From contig VGPE01000002.1 of assembly GCA_016875645.1 (NCBI GenBank), positions 1-35,521 of the forward strand: a stretch of DNA of 35,521 bases, given 5' to 3'. This document shows positions 6,916 to 14,607 of the stretch, piece after piece. Position 1 is the stretch's first letter. Each line of letters opens with the position of its first letter. The notes beneath the pieces are model-generated. The model was not told the DNA's origin. It saw nothing but the letters and a program-made list of their open reading frames with translations, and did no database searches. The position numbers and the translations under genes were made by a program. Source of the stretch: Chloroflexota bacterium (lineage in GTDB: Bacteria; Chloroflexota; Limnocylindria; Limnocylindrales; CSP1-4).

Positions 6916-9641
6916 ATGCGGGCCACCACGATCGGCCGGCTGACGAACGGTGCGCAGCGTGTGATTCCACCAGCGCGCAGCACGATCGAGAGCGTTGCTC
7001 CGGCGGTCGAAGCACGCCCGAGGGCCGCAATCTGCGCGGCCGACAACGGGATGGTGCTGGTGAGGATGCTCGCCGCCGTGGTGCGAACCGTGCGCAACCT
7101 GGCAACGCGCGGCCCGTTCGAGGCGCAGCTCTCGCGATGGATCGACACGCTCACTGCGCGCGAAGGGCCGAGGCCGCTCGCGTTCAGCGCCAGGACCGCC
7201 GTGCCGTTGGAGAATGAGGAGAACGACGCCGATCCTCCGCGGAACGTCGCGCCCCAGGACCGGTTCAGCAGGCCGACCGCCGCGCCCTGCACGTCGTAGC
7301 GGAACGTCTGGCTCCAAGCGCTGGCGGCCGCGCCGGGAGTCGCCACCGCTCGGGCGCGCACGTACCACTCGCCGGGTACGTCGAAGTGGTGCGGGAACTG
7401 CGCCTCGCCAGCGCTGTCAGTGGTGACCTCGACGCTTCGTTCGAGCATCCACGCCGTGCCGATCCGCTGGTGGACCGTGTATTCCACCCTCCCGCGCGGC
7501 AGGTCGGAGCGGGCCGGCCGGACGACGCTGTCGAAGACGACCAGCGTGCCCGCCTGCAGGACCTTGACCGGCTGCCTCACCGGGGCCGCGGCGATCGACG
7601 GCCGGACGGCGAGGCGCTGGTGGATGACAACCGAGACCGAGCCGCTCGCGACGGCCGTGCCCAGCGCGACCGCACGATAGCGGCGCGTCCCGGTCGGCGT
7701 CAGGCTGAGTTCGGCGGTCTCGCCGTCCGCGCTCACGGCGGAGCCGACCGGCAGCCAGTCACGTCCGTTCGTGGAGGCCTGGAACCAGACGAGGCGCCCG
7801 GCAGGGATCGCCGGCGCGAGGCTGGCGGTCAGCGTCACCCCTGCTGGCCAGGTCACCGACCGTTCGCTCGCGCTTAGCCCGACCGCTGTTGTGGCGGGAG
7901 TCCCGGTGCTGGGCTCGCCCAGGCGCAGCCGGCCGCTGCCGAACGTGTTGTTGGGGACCGGATCGCCCAGGGGAAGCGCCCGCCCGCGAAGCGCGACGGC
8001 CAGCTCGGTCGGGCCCATGGTCGGGTCAGCCTGGAGCGCCAGCGCCGCTGCCCCGGCCGTCTGTGGCGCGGAAGCACTGGTCCCACAGAACAGGCCGTAG
8101 GTCATGGTCGCCATGCAGTCGGCCGCGACCAGGTCGGGCTTGAGCCGGCCGTCCACCGTCGGCCCGCGCGAGCTGTAGGGCTCGATCACGTCGGGTGCCG
8201 ACTCCATGACCGCGCCCACCGTCACCATGCCCGGGTTGGCGCTGTCGGCCGGCGACGGCAGCGTCCCATCGACAACGCTGTACTGGAGCGCCAGCGGCCC
8301 CGAGGTGTAGATCAGGACCTGGAGACGCTCCGCCGGCTCGGCGTCATAGCGGCGGACGACGAGCTCATAGGTGGCTGAGGCCGGTGAAATGAAATCGAAG
8401 ATCTCGAATGGATCTCCGGCCCCAGTCTGGAAGTCACCCCCGACGGCCATCACGGTGTCGCCCGAGAAGAGCGCGATGTCGTAGTCGTTGGCGGACGCGC
8501 CCCATTCGTCCGGCCAGCGCATCGCCACGCGGATCTGCTGGCCCTGCTCGAGGTGAATCGTGTTCCCCTCGTCGCCCGGCGCCCAATCCAGGGTGTCGTC
8601 GCCGTCGGCGTCGATCCACGGCCCGGACCAGCCGGTGTCACCCTGGTTGCCCGCCGAGTTCACCCAGAGGGCGCCCAGATCCACCGCGAGGTCGACCTCT
8701 TCGTAGGTGGAATCGGGTGTGCCTGCGGTCCCATCGCCGGGCCCATCGAAGATATACCCCGAAACCGCGGACAAGTTGACGATCCGCACGCCCTCCGAGG
8801 TCATCCAGCGGATCGTGTCGCGGTAGTCGCTCGGCGATTCGGGGTCCGCGATGTAGAGCGTCGCGCCGGGCGCCATATCGACGACCAGCTCAGCTACGGC
8901 AGTGCCGTGGTCCACGCCGTTCTCGCAGTCGGCGAGGTCCGTTGTGAACATGCCGAACGCCCGGAAGCAGCGAGCGATGACGTTGGCAGGGATCTCGGTC
9001 CCGATGAGTCGCACGATGCCCTCGAAGCCGACGTCGATGATGCCCACCTTGATGCCGGCCCCATCGAACCCGGCCGCTTGCCACGCCGGTGCCCCGTAGA
9101 GGTTGATCGCGGGCGTCACGAACGCACCGTGCAACCGGCGATAGACCGGGCGGATCGCTCGCACCCCGCTGATCGCCGCGGCCGCATCGAGCGATCGGAG
9201 CGGGAGGTAGCCCTCGACCGTCGTCGCTGCTGTGCTGGTCACGGTGGCGCGCTGCCGGCGAAGACCCGTAGCGACGCGGGCTACCGTGCCAGGCAACACG
9301 TCCACCGTGACAGCGACTTCAGGCGTGCCGCCACGATCCCGGCCGATCATGCCGCCGGTGTTTGGCGTGCGGCCGGCCCGAGCCGCGGCCGCGACACGTC
9401 CCAAGCCGCCGCGCAGCACCTCCCTGACGGCCGGCGCCAGGCTCGGCTTGGGGATGTCGTACCTGCCGCCCCCGGCCGGCGGTTCCGAAGCGGCGAGTGG
9501 CGAAGCGACCAGGCCGGAGAGCAGTGCCACGACGGCCGCGAGTGCGGCGGCGCGGCCAAGGATGCGTCCCGGCGGACCGCCCGAGGTGCGGCGTGCGGCG
9601 ATCCGTGGCCACGCCGGTCCCCTGTCCCGCCGTACCGCCAT
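6066..9641 (-). CDS. Secreted subtilisin-like serine protease with C-terminal beta-propeller
   Basis: A 1191-residue exported protease. The ATG at 9641 is chosen because GGAGG lies 5 nt upstream; the frame is open 45 codons further. An arginine-rich n-region and a hydrophobic core (~26-51) ending PLAAS form a long signal peptide. The S8 catalytic triad is visible: D203 in VGIIDVGFEG, H245 in GVDHGTAVAE and S522 in CGTSASAP, with the oxyanion Asn in VNSAGNQGD (~332). A jelly-roll-like insert lies between the oxyanion Asn and the Ser (~345-460). Residues ~580-905 hold Ig/fibronectin-like modules. From ~909 to the end are seven ~41-residue repeats of the WVT...RID type, a Vgb/YVTN-like seven-bladed propeller. 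It likely acts outside the cell or on its surface; the substrate is unknown. There is no LPXTG or other anchor at the end. Confidence 0.93.
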   Translation of the reverse strand: MAVRRDRGPAWPRIAARRTSGGPPGRILGRAAALAAVVALLSGLVASPLAASEPPAGGGRYDIPKPSLAPAVREVLRGGLGRVAAAARAGRTPNTGGMIGRDRGGTPEVAVTVDVLPGTVARVATGLRRQRATVTSTAATTVEGYLPLRSLDAAAAISGVRAIRPVYRRLHGAFVTPAINLYGAPAWQAAGFDGAGIKVGIIDVGFEGIVRLIGTEIPANVIARCFRAFGMFTTDLADCENGVDHGTAVAELVVDMAPGATLYIADPESPSDYRDTIRWMTSEGVRIVNLSAVSGYIFDGPGDGTAGTPDSTYEEVDLAVDLGALWVNSAGNQGDTGWSGPWIDADGDDTLDWAPGDEGNTIHLEQGQQIRVAMRWPDEWGASANDYDIALFSGDTVMAVGGDFQTGAGDPFEIFDFISPASATYELVVRRYDAEPAERLQVLIYTSGPLALQYSVVDGTLPSPADSANPGMVTVGAVMESAPDVIEPYSSRGPTVDGRLKPDLVAADCMATMTYGLFCGTSASAPQTAGAAALALQADPTMGPTELAVALRGRALPLGDPVPNNTFGSGRLRLGEPSTGTPATTAVGLSASERSVTWPAGVTLTASLAPAIPAGRLVWFQASTNGRDWLPVGSAVSADGETAELSLTPTGTRRYRAVALGTAVASGSVSVVIHQRLAVRPSIAAAPVRQPVKVLQAGTLVVFDSVVRPARSDLPRGRVEYTVHQRIGTAWMLERSVEVTTDSAGEAQFPHHFDVPGEWYVRARAVATPGAAASAWSQTFRYDVQGAAVGLLNRSWGATFRGGSASFSSFSNGTAVLALNASGLGPSRAVSVSIHRESCASNGPRVARLRTVRTTAASILTSTIPLSAAQIAALGRASTAGATLSIVLRAGGITRCAPFVSRPIVVARIATGEEAAGVAVDGAAVWVTNIFEDTVSRIDPATNVVTATIAVPGFPTGIASDGATVWVTHLASGVLTRIDTQTNQVVATSQVGIGPGNIAIGGGAVWVVLEGEDAILKIDQQTGEVVDMIGVAADPYGIVFADGAVWVTSPGEGIVTRIDARAGEIVAQIEVPFVADLGAGEDGIWVSVRPNRAASGAIVRIDPATNSARERVAVGFDPAGIAVVGGSVYVAMAGEPTLAQVRGASVAARVPVTMKSLAVAVGFGSLWLLHPYGTGIAGSGLYDGGVSRLNI

Positions 9642-9835
9642 GCCCGCCTCCGCCCTTCGCGCGATGCCGTCCCCGTCAGATTTCGGCACGGCGCGATGAC
9701 GAGACGCGTCTGCTGGACGCATTGTGGCCCCTCCGGCCCGAAGAAACCGATTCAACTCGCTGCAAGCGGAGGGCACGGGCGGGCCGACGAAATGTCCGTG
9801 CCGCTACGCGCAGATGGCCCGGTCCCGCAGAATCC

Positions 9836-11449
9836 TCAGTTGTGGTCGCCGCGCCGGAGGACGCGCCCGGGTCGCTCGCCCGTCTCGCGCCCGTCGCGGA
9901 CGACGAATCGGCCGTTGACCAGCACGTGGGCAATCCCGTCCGGGTGCGCGCGGGGCGCCGCGTAGTTGGCCCGGTCGCGGATGGCGGCGGGATCGAAGGC
10001 GACAAGGTCAGCCGCTGCGCCCGGCTCGATCGATCCGCGACTGACGAGACCGAGGATCCCGGCCCCTGCCCGTCCCAGCCGTGCCACGCCATCCTCGAGC
10101 GAGAGCGCCCTGAGGTCCCGGACATAGTGGCCCAGGACCCGCGCGGTCGAGCCGAAGAGCCGCGGGTGCGGGTGCTCGGCGATGACCCCATCGGTGCCGA
10201 TGGAGCCGCCGGGCGCACGCAGGATCCGGCCGATCCCGTCGTCGTCGTAGAGCCCGAGGAGGACCATCGGGATCGAGTCCTCCTCGGCCGCGAGCAGATC
10301 CGCCGTGATGTCGAGGGGGTCGAGGTCCCGCTCGGCGGCCACATCGCCGATCGTGCGACCGACGATCCAGCGATTCTCCGGGCGGCCGACGCCGGCGATC
10401 TGGACGGCGTCCCAGCCCGCCAGACCCGCGTAGTTCTCCCAGCCCGGGTGGCCGTGCCCCCTGATCTCGGTCCGGATCCGGTCCCGGACGGCGTCCTCCG
10501 CCAACCGCGAGCGCATGGCGGCCGGGCCGCCCTCCGTCACCCAGGGCGGGAGCACCTGCGCAAGGACGGTGGATGCAGCGGTATATGGGTGCTGGTCGAA
10601 GGTGACTGGCAGGCCGCTCGCGCGGGCCGCCTCAAATCGCTCGAGAGCTCGCGGGATCTTGGACCAGTTGCGCGATCCGAGGCTGCACACGTGGGAGACA
10701 TGGAGGGCGACCTGGGCTTCGCGCGCAATGCCGATCGCCTCGTCGATGGCGTCGAGCCAGGCGTCGCCCTGGCTTCGCAGGTGGACCACCATCAGCCCGT
10801 CGCCCCGCCCGACGACGCTGAAGGCGGCAACGAGCTCGTCCCGCGACGCGAACACCGCGGGCAGGTAGACGAGTCCGACCGACATGCCGAAGGCGCCGGC
10901 CGCCATCGCGTCCGCGACCAGCCCCGTCATCCGACCACGTTCCGCAATCGTGGTCGGGCGGTCCCTGAGCCCGATGACCGCGTTGCGGATCGCGCCGAAC
11001 GTGACGAGGGCGGCCACGTTGGTAGCCGGGCGCGCCGCTTCGATCGCCGCAAGGTGTTCGTCGAAGGTGCACCACGTCCACGGGAGGTCACGATGGCCGG
11101 TCAGGCCCAGCAGCGTCGCGCGCCACTGGCCGTCGCGACCCGCGTCGAAGGGCGCCACCCCCAGGCCGTCCTGTCCGATCACGTCAAGGGTGATTCCCTG
11201 TCGGGTCTTCGCCGTGTTCTCGGGCTCGGCGATCAGGGCGGTGTCGGAGTGGCTGTGCATGTCGACGAATCCCGGCGCCAGGTGCAGCCCCCGAAGGTCG
11301 AGGATCTCGGCCGCGCCGGTCTCGACGGGCAGGCCGCCGGGTGGCGCGACGGCGGCGACTCGGTCACCGTCGAGCAGCACGTCCGCCGGCCGGGCCGGGC
11401 CGCGACCCGCGTGGATGACGCCGCCGAGCAGGATCGTCAGATCGGCCAC
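9836..11449 (-). CDS. D-aminoacylase-type amidohydrolase
   Basis: A 537-residue metal-dependent hydrolase of the N-acyl-D-amino-acid deacylase family, which removes acyl groups from N-acyl-D-amino acids. The N-terminal beta-sandwich flows into the TIM barrel at LAPGFVDMHSHSD, with the HxH metal pair H65/H67. Further likely ligand or catalytic stretches are MVVHLRSQGD, ALHVSHVCSLG, FDQHPYTAAS and IAEHPHPRLFG; the C-terminus returns to the sandwich with GSIEPGAAADLVAFDP and HVLVNGRFVVRDG. Where D-aminoacylases carry a metal-bridging cysteine in an NCG motif, this protein has GQDG, so the metal centre may differ. The start is GTG at 11449 with no Shine-Dalgarno; TAGCCT lies 7 nt upstream. It is divergent from the dehydrogenase. 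Family is firm, substrate is not. Confidence 0.9.
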   Translation of the reverse strand: MADLTILLGGVIHAGRGPARPADVLLDGDRVAAVAPPGGLPVETGAAEILDLRGLHLAPGFVDMHSHSDTALIAEPENTAKTRQGITLDVIGQDGLGVAPFDAGRDGQWRATLLGLTGHRDLPWTWCTFDEHLAAIEAARPATNVAALVTFGAIRNAVIGLRDRPTTIAERGRMTGLVADAMAAGAFGMSVGLVYLPAVFASRDELVAAFSVVGRGDGLMVVHLRSQGDAWLDAIDEAIGIAREAQVALHVSHVCSLGSRNWSKIPRALERFEAARASGLPVTFDQHPYTAASTVLAQVLPPWVTEGGPAAMRSRLAEDAVRDRIRTEIRGHGHPGWENYAGLAGWDAVQIAGVGRPENRWIVGRTIGDVAAERDLDPLDITADLLAAEEDSIPMVLLGLYDDDGIGRILRAPGGSIGTDGVIAEHPHPRLFGSTARVLGHYVRDLRALSLEDGVARLGRAGAGILGLVSRGSIEPGAAADLVAFDPAAIRDRANYAAPRAHPDGIAHVLVNGRFVVRDGRETGERPGRVLRRGDHN

Positions 11450-11456
11450 TCAACGG

Positions 11457-11462
11457 AGGCTA
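11457..11462 (-). promoter_or_regulatory. Candidate -10 element for a leaderless amidohydrolase mRNA
   Basis: Minus-strand TAGCCT is followed by 7 nt and the GTG at 11449, with no Shine-Dalgarno sequence. It lies in the 63-bp spacer shared with the divergent dehydrogenase gene. Confidence 0.35.
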
Positions 11463-11500
11463 CGGCACACGCGGGGCTCACACGGCGCCGCCGCGACCGC

Positions 11501-11506
11501 GACAAT
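11501..11506 (+). promoter_or_regulatory. Candidate -10 element for a leaderless dehydrogenase mRNA
   Basis: GACAAT is followed by 6 nt and the ATG at 11513, the same hexamer and spacing as before rtcB, with no Shine-Dalgarno. Together with the minus-strand element at 11457-11462 it would form a compact divergent promoter pair. Confidence 0.35.
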
Positions 11507-11512
11507 CGCGCC

Positions 11513-12487
11513 ATGACGACGCTGCGAATCGCCACGCTCACGCCCTTCGCCGACCGCCTCCGGCAGAACCTCGCCATCCCGGCCGAGGTCATTGCCGCCC
11601 CGACGGAGGGCGGCGACGAGATGTTCGCGGCCGTCCGCGACGCGGACGTCCTCGTGAGCGGGGTCTTCAAGACCGACTGGACGGCACACGTGCCGAAACT
11701 GCGCCTCATCCACGCCGTCGGCGCCGGCTACGACGGCATCCAGCTGAGCGCGGTCCCGGCCGGTGTCCGGGTTGCGAACGTCTACGGGCACGACTATGGG
11801 ATCGCGGAGTACGTGTTCATGATTATGGCGGCGCTCAACCGGGAGCTGTTCGCTGCCGACCGGGACCTGCGCGAGGGCCGCTGGCGCGGCGGGCCGCTCC
11901 GTGAACTTCGGGGACGGACGCTCCTCATCGTCGGCCTCGGCCATATCGGGCGCGAGGTGGCACGTTGGGCGCACTTCGTGGGGATGCGGGTGTCAGCCGT
12001 GACCGAACATCCCTCCGAGGAGCGGCGCCAGGCGGCGGGCCTTGAGCGGCTCGGGTCCCTGGCGGACCTGGGCGACTTCGCGCGAGATGCTCAATTCCTC
12101 GTCGTGGCCGTGCCCCACGCCGCCGGCACCGCCAACCTCGTCGGCGAGGCGGTTCTTGCGGCCCTCCAGCCCGACGCGTACCTGGTCAATGTCGGCCGCG
12201 GCCCGGTCGTGGACCAGTGGGCCCTGTACCGCGCCCTCAGCGACGGTCGTCTCGCTGGCGCCGCAGTGGACGTCTGGTACCACTACCCCGAATCCGACGA
12301 GGTTGTCGTCCCGGCCGACGCGCCGCTCCATGAACTGCCCAACGTCATCGTCACGCCCCACACCGCGGGCTATACGGAGGGGACGATGCGCCATCGGTGG
12401 GCCGCGATCGCGGAGAACATCCGCCGCCTGACGACGGGCGAACCGCTCGCGAACGTGGTCTGGCCCAGGAGCCAGGGCTCAACCTAG
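11513..12487 (+). CDS. D-2-hydroxyacid dehydrogenase family protein
   Basis: A 324-residue NAD(P)-dependent dehydrogenase that interconverts 2-oxo and D-2-hydroxy acids. The nucleotide-binding motif is GLGHIG (141-146), preceded by the strand TLLIV. The catalytic set is visible: R229 in NVGRGPVVDQ, E260 in DVWYHYPE and H283 in TPHTAGYT. The residue after the second nucleotide-fold strand falls in AVTEHPSEE (acidic), which favours NAD over NADP. It starts at ATG 11513 directly after a -10-like hexamer; the upstream frame is unrelated sequence antisense to the amidohydrolase. Its divergent neighbour deacylates D-amino acids, so a joint role in D-amino or D-hydroxy acid catabolism is possible but unproven. 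Confidence 0.92.
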   Translation: MTTLRIATLTPFADRLRQNLAIPAEVIAAPTEGGDEMFAAVRDADVLVSGVFKTDWTAHVPKLRLIHAVGAGYDGIQLSAVPAGVRVANVYGHDYGIAEYVFMIMAALNRELFAADRDLREGRWRGGPLRELRGRTLLIVGLGHIGREVARWAHFVGMRVSAVTEHPSEERRQAAGLERLGSLADLGDFARDAQFLVVAVPHAAGTANLVGEAVLAALQPDAYLVNVGRGPVVDQWALYRALSDGRLAGAAVDVWYHYPESDEVVVPADAPLHELPNVIVTPHTAGYTEGTMRHRWAAIAENIRRLTTGEPLANVVWPRSQGST

Positions 12488-12510
12488 CCTGAGCCGGCGC
12501 CGGCGGCTTC

Positions 12511-12530
12511 GGGCGCGACGGCACGCGCCC
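12511..12530. terminator. Hairpin between convergent genes (possible bidirectional terminator)
   Basis: GGGCGCG and CGCGCCC form a 7-bp GC stem around a 6-nt loop, 23 bp after the dehydrogenase stop and 22 bp from the stop of the convergent gene. A second self-complementary GCCGGCGCCGGC sits just to its left. There is no T-run on either strand, as is common in high-GC genomes, so terminator activity is inferred from position and symmetry. Confidence 0.4.
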
Positions 12531-12552
12531 CCGCGATCGTGGGCGAACGGCC

Positions 12553-12987
12553 TCACCACGGCCCGAGGACCGCTGTGCGCGCCACGTCGGCCGCGTCCGA
12601 CCGTGCAAGCAGGTCCTCCCAGCCCACCCGTTGACCGGGATCGGCCCGGTCGCGGACAAAGCGCACGCCCTGGGCCTCGAGCCGCCGCCGGCACTCGCCC
12701 GGACCGGCACCATGCTCGGCCCGCCAACCCGGCGCGATGCGCCCGCCGGCCGCCAGGACCCGTTCAGCGTTCGGGAACGCTTCCTCGGTCGCTGCCGCCC
12801 GGCCCACGTGGCGCGCGTACCGGGCCGTGCCGTGCGCCACGACCGAGATGTCGCCATAGGTAGTCCATTCACCACGCCCGACGAGCGCGGCGATCGCCGC
12901 ATAGCGCGGCCGCGCCTCAGCGGTCGCGGTCAAGTGCGCGCTCGTCCGGATCGGGTGTCGACGCGCCTGCGGTGCGGAACGATCCAT
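12553..12987 (-). CDS. Alkyltransferase-like (MGMT-fold) DNA-binding protein without acceptor Cys
   Basis: A 144-residue protein with the O6-alkylguanine-DNA alkyltransferase C-terminal (winged-helix) fold. WTTYGDISVVAHG (41-53) matches the helix-turn entry of MGMT, and ARHVGRAAA (58-66) contains the arginine-finger segment (normally RAVGxA). Where active MGMT has PCHRV, this protein has PNAERVL (72-78), so the alkyl-acceptor cysteine is missing. This resembles alkyltransferase-like (ATL) proteins, which bind alkylated bases and hand them to nucleotide excision repair. The C-terminal ~40 residues extend beyond the usual domain. The start is ATG 12987 with GGAG 6 nt upstream. It may act as a damage sensor or only as a DNA-binding protein; the family call is good, the role inferred. 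Confidence 0.75.
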   Translation of the reverse strand: MDRSAPQARRHPIRTSAHLTATAEARPRYAAIAALVGRGEWTTYGDISVVAHGTARYARHVGRAAATEEAFPNAERVLAAGGRIAPGWRAEHGAGPGECRRRLEAQGVRFVRDRADPGQRVGWEDLLARSDAADVARTAVLGPW

Positions 12988-13175
12988 CTGCGCTCCAATG
13001 AGCCGAGGGTACGCCGCTCCAGGGTGTTCCGCGCTGAGCGCAGCCTGTCTCCTCTCCCCACTCAGATGGCCTCGATGATCACGGACGCCAGACCCCTGGC
13101 CGGCGCGAGCCGGGCCTGAGCGGGCGCGAGCCGGCACCACCGCTGGCCGCCACCCGATACGACGGCCCGGCGAGG

Positions 13176-14366
13176 CTACCCGTCGATCGGCAGGAACTCG
13201 GCGCGCTCGTGCCCCCGGATCGGATGCGCCCGGGCCACGGATTCCACGACCTCCGCGCCGAGGCCCGGTCCGGACGGCACGATGAGCTCGCCGTTCTCGA
13301 TGCGCAGCGGCGGGTCGATGAGGTCCCACTTCCAGGGCACGTCGTCCATGTCGATCTCGAGGATCTCGAAGTTGGGCATGGCCGCCGACAGATGCGCGTT
13401 GACCAGGTTCGACAGCGGGCTCATGAAGTTGTGGGGGCTGATCATCGTGTCGTAATGGGCAGCGAGGTCGCAGATCCGGCGCGCCTCGGACAGCCCGTTC
13501 ATGAGCGTCTCGACCATGACCACGTCGGTCACGTGGCGCTCGAAGAACGGCCGGAACTGTTCCCGCCGCATGAGCGCCTCACCGTGGCAGATCCGGGTTC
13601 GCGTCTGCCGCCGCGCCGCCAGGAGGGCATCGGGGTCCATCCCCTCCGCCTCCAGCCAGTACAGGTTGAACGGCTCCAGCGCGCGCGCCAGCTGGACGAT
13701 GCCGCCCATCCGGTACTCCTGGCCCACGTCGAACAGGATCGCCATGTCGGGGCCGCACCGTTCGCGCAGCGCCCCCACGAAATCCACCGCCGCGTTGATC
13801 CGCCAGGTGTCGATGGCGCCGTTGAGCGTCGGCGGCAGGCCACTCGCGAGGCCCGGAATCAGCAGGTTCGTCTTGAGCGCCCCGAAGCCGGCCTTCTCGA
13901 CGTCGTCGACGAGCCCGATCCAGTCCGGAATCGACCGGGCAGCCGGCACGCCGAGCGACGCCGCGTCCGTCCCGATCGCGCGGTAGGACGCGAAGTGGCT
14001 CCAATAGAGCGGCAGCCGGTCGCGGTTGAGGCCGCCGAGCAACTCGTAGACCGGCACGCCCAGCCACTTGCCCTTGATGTCGTAGAGGGCGATGTCGATG
14101 GCGGCGATGACCTTCATTCGCTCCGGGAAGCCGGCCCTGCCCCAGTCCCAGAGGCGTCGGCTGATGTAGTCGATCCGACGCGGATCCTGGCCGACCAGTT
14201 CCTGACCGATCCACTCGATCGCCTGGCCGAGGGCCGGCGCCGCCTGCGTGTCGTACGCCTCGCTCCAGCCGACGATCCCCTCGTCGGTGAGCACTTTCAC
14301 GAACAGCCAGTCGCGACCGCCGATGCCGCTGTCGACCGGGATGGTCTCGACGCCGGTGATCTTCAT
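13176..14366 (-). CDS. Mandelate racemase/muconate lactonizing enzyme family protein (paralog 1)
   Basis: A 396-residue enolase-superfamily enzyme acting on carboxylate substrates by proton abstraction alpha to the acid group. The Mg2+ ligands are D213 (FDVGQ), E239 (WLEAEG) and E263 (CHGEAL). On the barrel's second strand it has K165-T-N167 rather than the K-x-K of mandelate racemase, and H312 (SPHNFMSP) is the candidate second base. The capping domain starts MKITGVETIPVDSG with LTDEGIVGWSEA. It is clearly a paralog of the next upstream gene, which shares the KTN motif, the EILEIDMDDVPWK stretch and the order of all ligands. An acid-sugar dehydratase or racemase activity is likely; the substrate cannot be read. 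The ATG at 14366 is preceded by a GGGGA sequence at long spacing. Confidence 0.93.
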   Translation of the reverse strand: MKITGVETIPVDSGIGGRDWLFVKVLTDEGIVGWSEAYDTQAAPALGQAIEWIGQELVGQDPRRIDYISRRLWDWGRAGFPERMKVIAAIDIALYDIKGKWLGVPVYELLGGLNRDRLPLYWSHFASYRAIGTDAASLGVPAARSIPDWIGLVDDVEKAGFGALKTNLLIPGLASGLPPTLNGAIDTWRINAAVDFVGALRERCGPDMAILFDVGQEYRMGGIVQLARALEPFNLYWLEAEGMDPDALLAARRQTRTRICHGEALMRREQFRPFFERHVTDVVMVETLMNGLSEARRICDLAAHYDTMISPHNFMSPLSNLVNAHLSAAMPNFEILEIDMDDVPWKWDLIDPPLRIENGELIVPSGPGLGAEVVESVARAHPIRGHERAEFLPIDG

Positions 14367-14607
14367 CGCGCCGTCCCCAGCAGGCCCCGATATCGCTCCC
14401 AGTGCTGGGAACGGGTCGATCGCGCCGAAGTTCCCCCACCCATTACTGCCCGCGATGGTAGACAGCGACCGGCCCCGATTCGGGCCGCCTCAGCCCGCTG
14501 CTCACGCACGAATCCCGCCGCCGACATCGCCCGCGGTCGTCCCGACACCGCCTTGCATCGCGTCCAGTGATATCCGGCAGGAGTCGGACCCACGAGCGGT
14601 CTGCCCC

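Noticed and set aside
9642..9776. Longer N-terminus for the subtilase starting at 9776
   Set aside because: The ATG at 9641 has GGAGG at good spacing and a signal peptide close behind it; the extra 45 residues would bury the signal peptide.
9497..11512. Very long plus-strand open frame antisense to the amidohydrolase, continuous with the dehydrogenase frame
   Set aside because: Composition is the Arg/Asp/Gly-rich pattern of antisense frames in GC-rich DNA, with no domain, and the minus-strand gene has full family motifs.
13085..13135. Direct repeat GCGCGAGCCGG occurring twice after the enolase-type gene
   Set aside because: Only two short copies in GC-rich spacer; no sign of an array or mobile element.
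14367..14607. Hidden gene in the 241-bp gap between the two enolase-superfamily genes
   Set aside because: No frame with a start site and coding-like composition beyond antisense shadows; probably promoter or leader for the downstream paralog.
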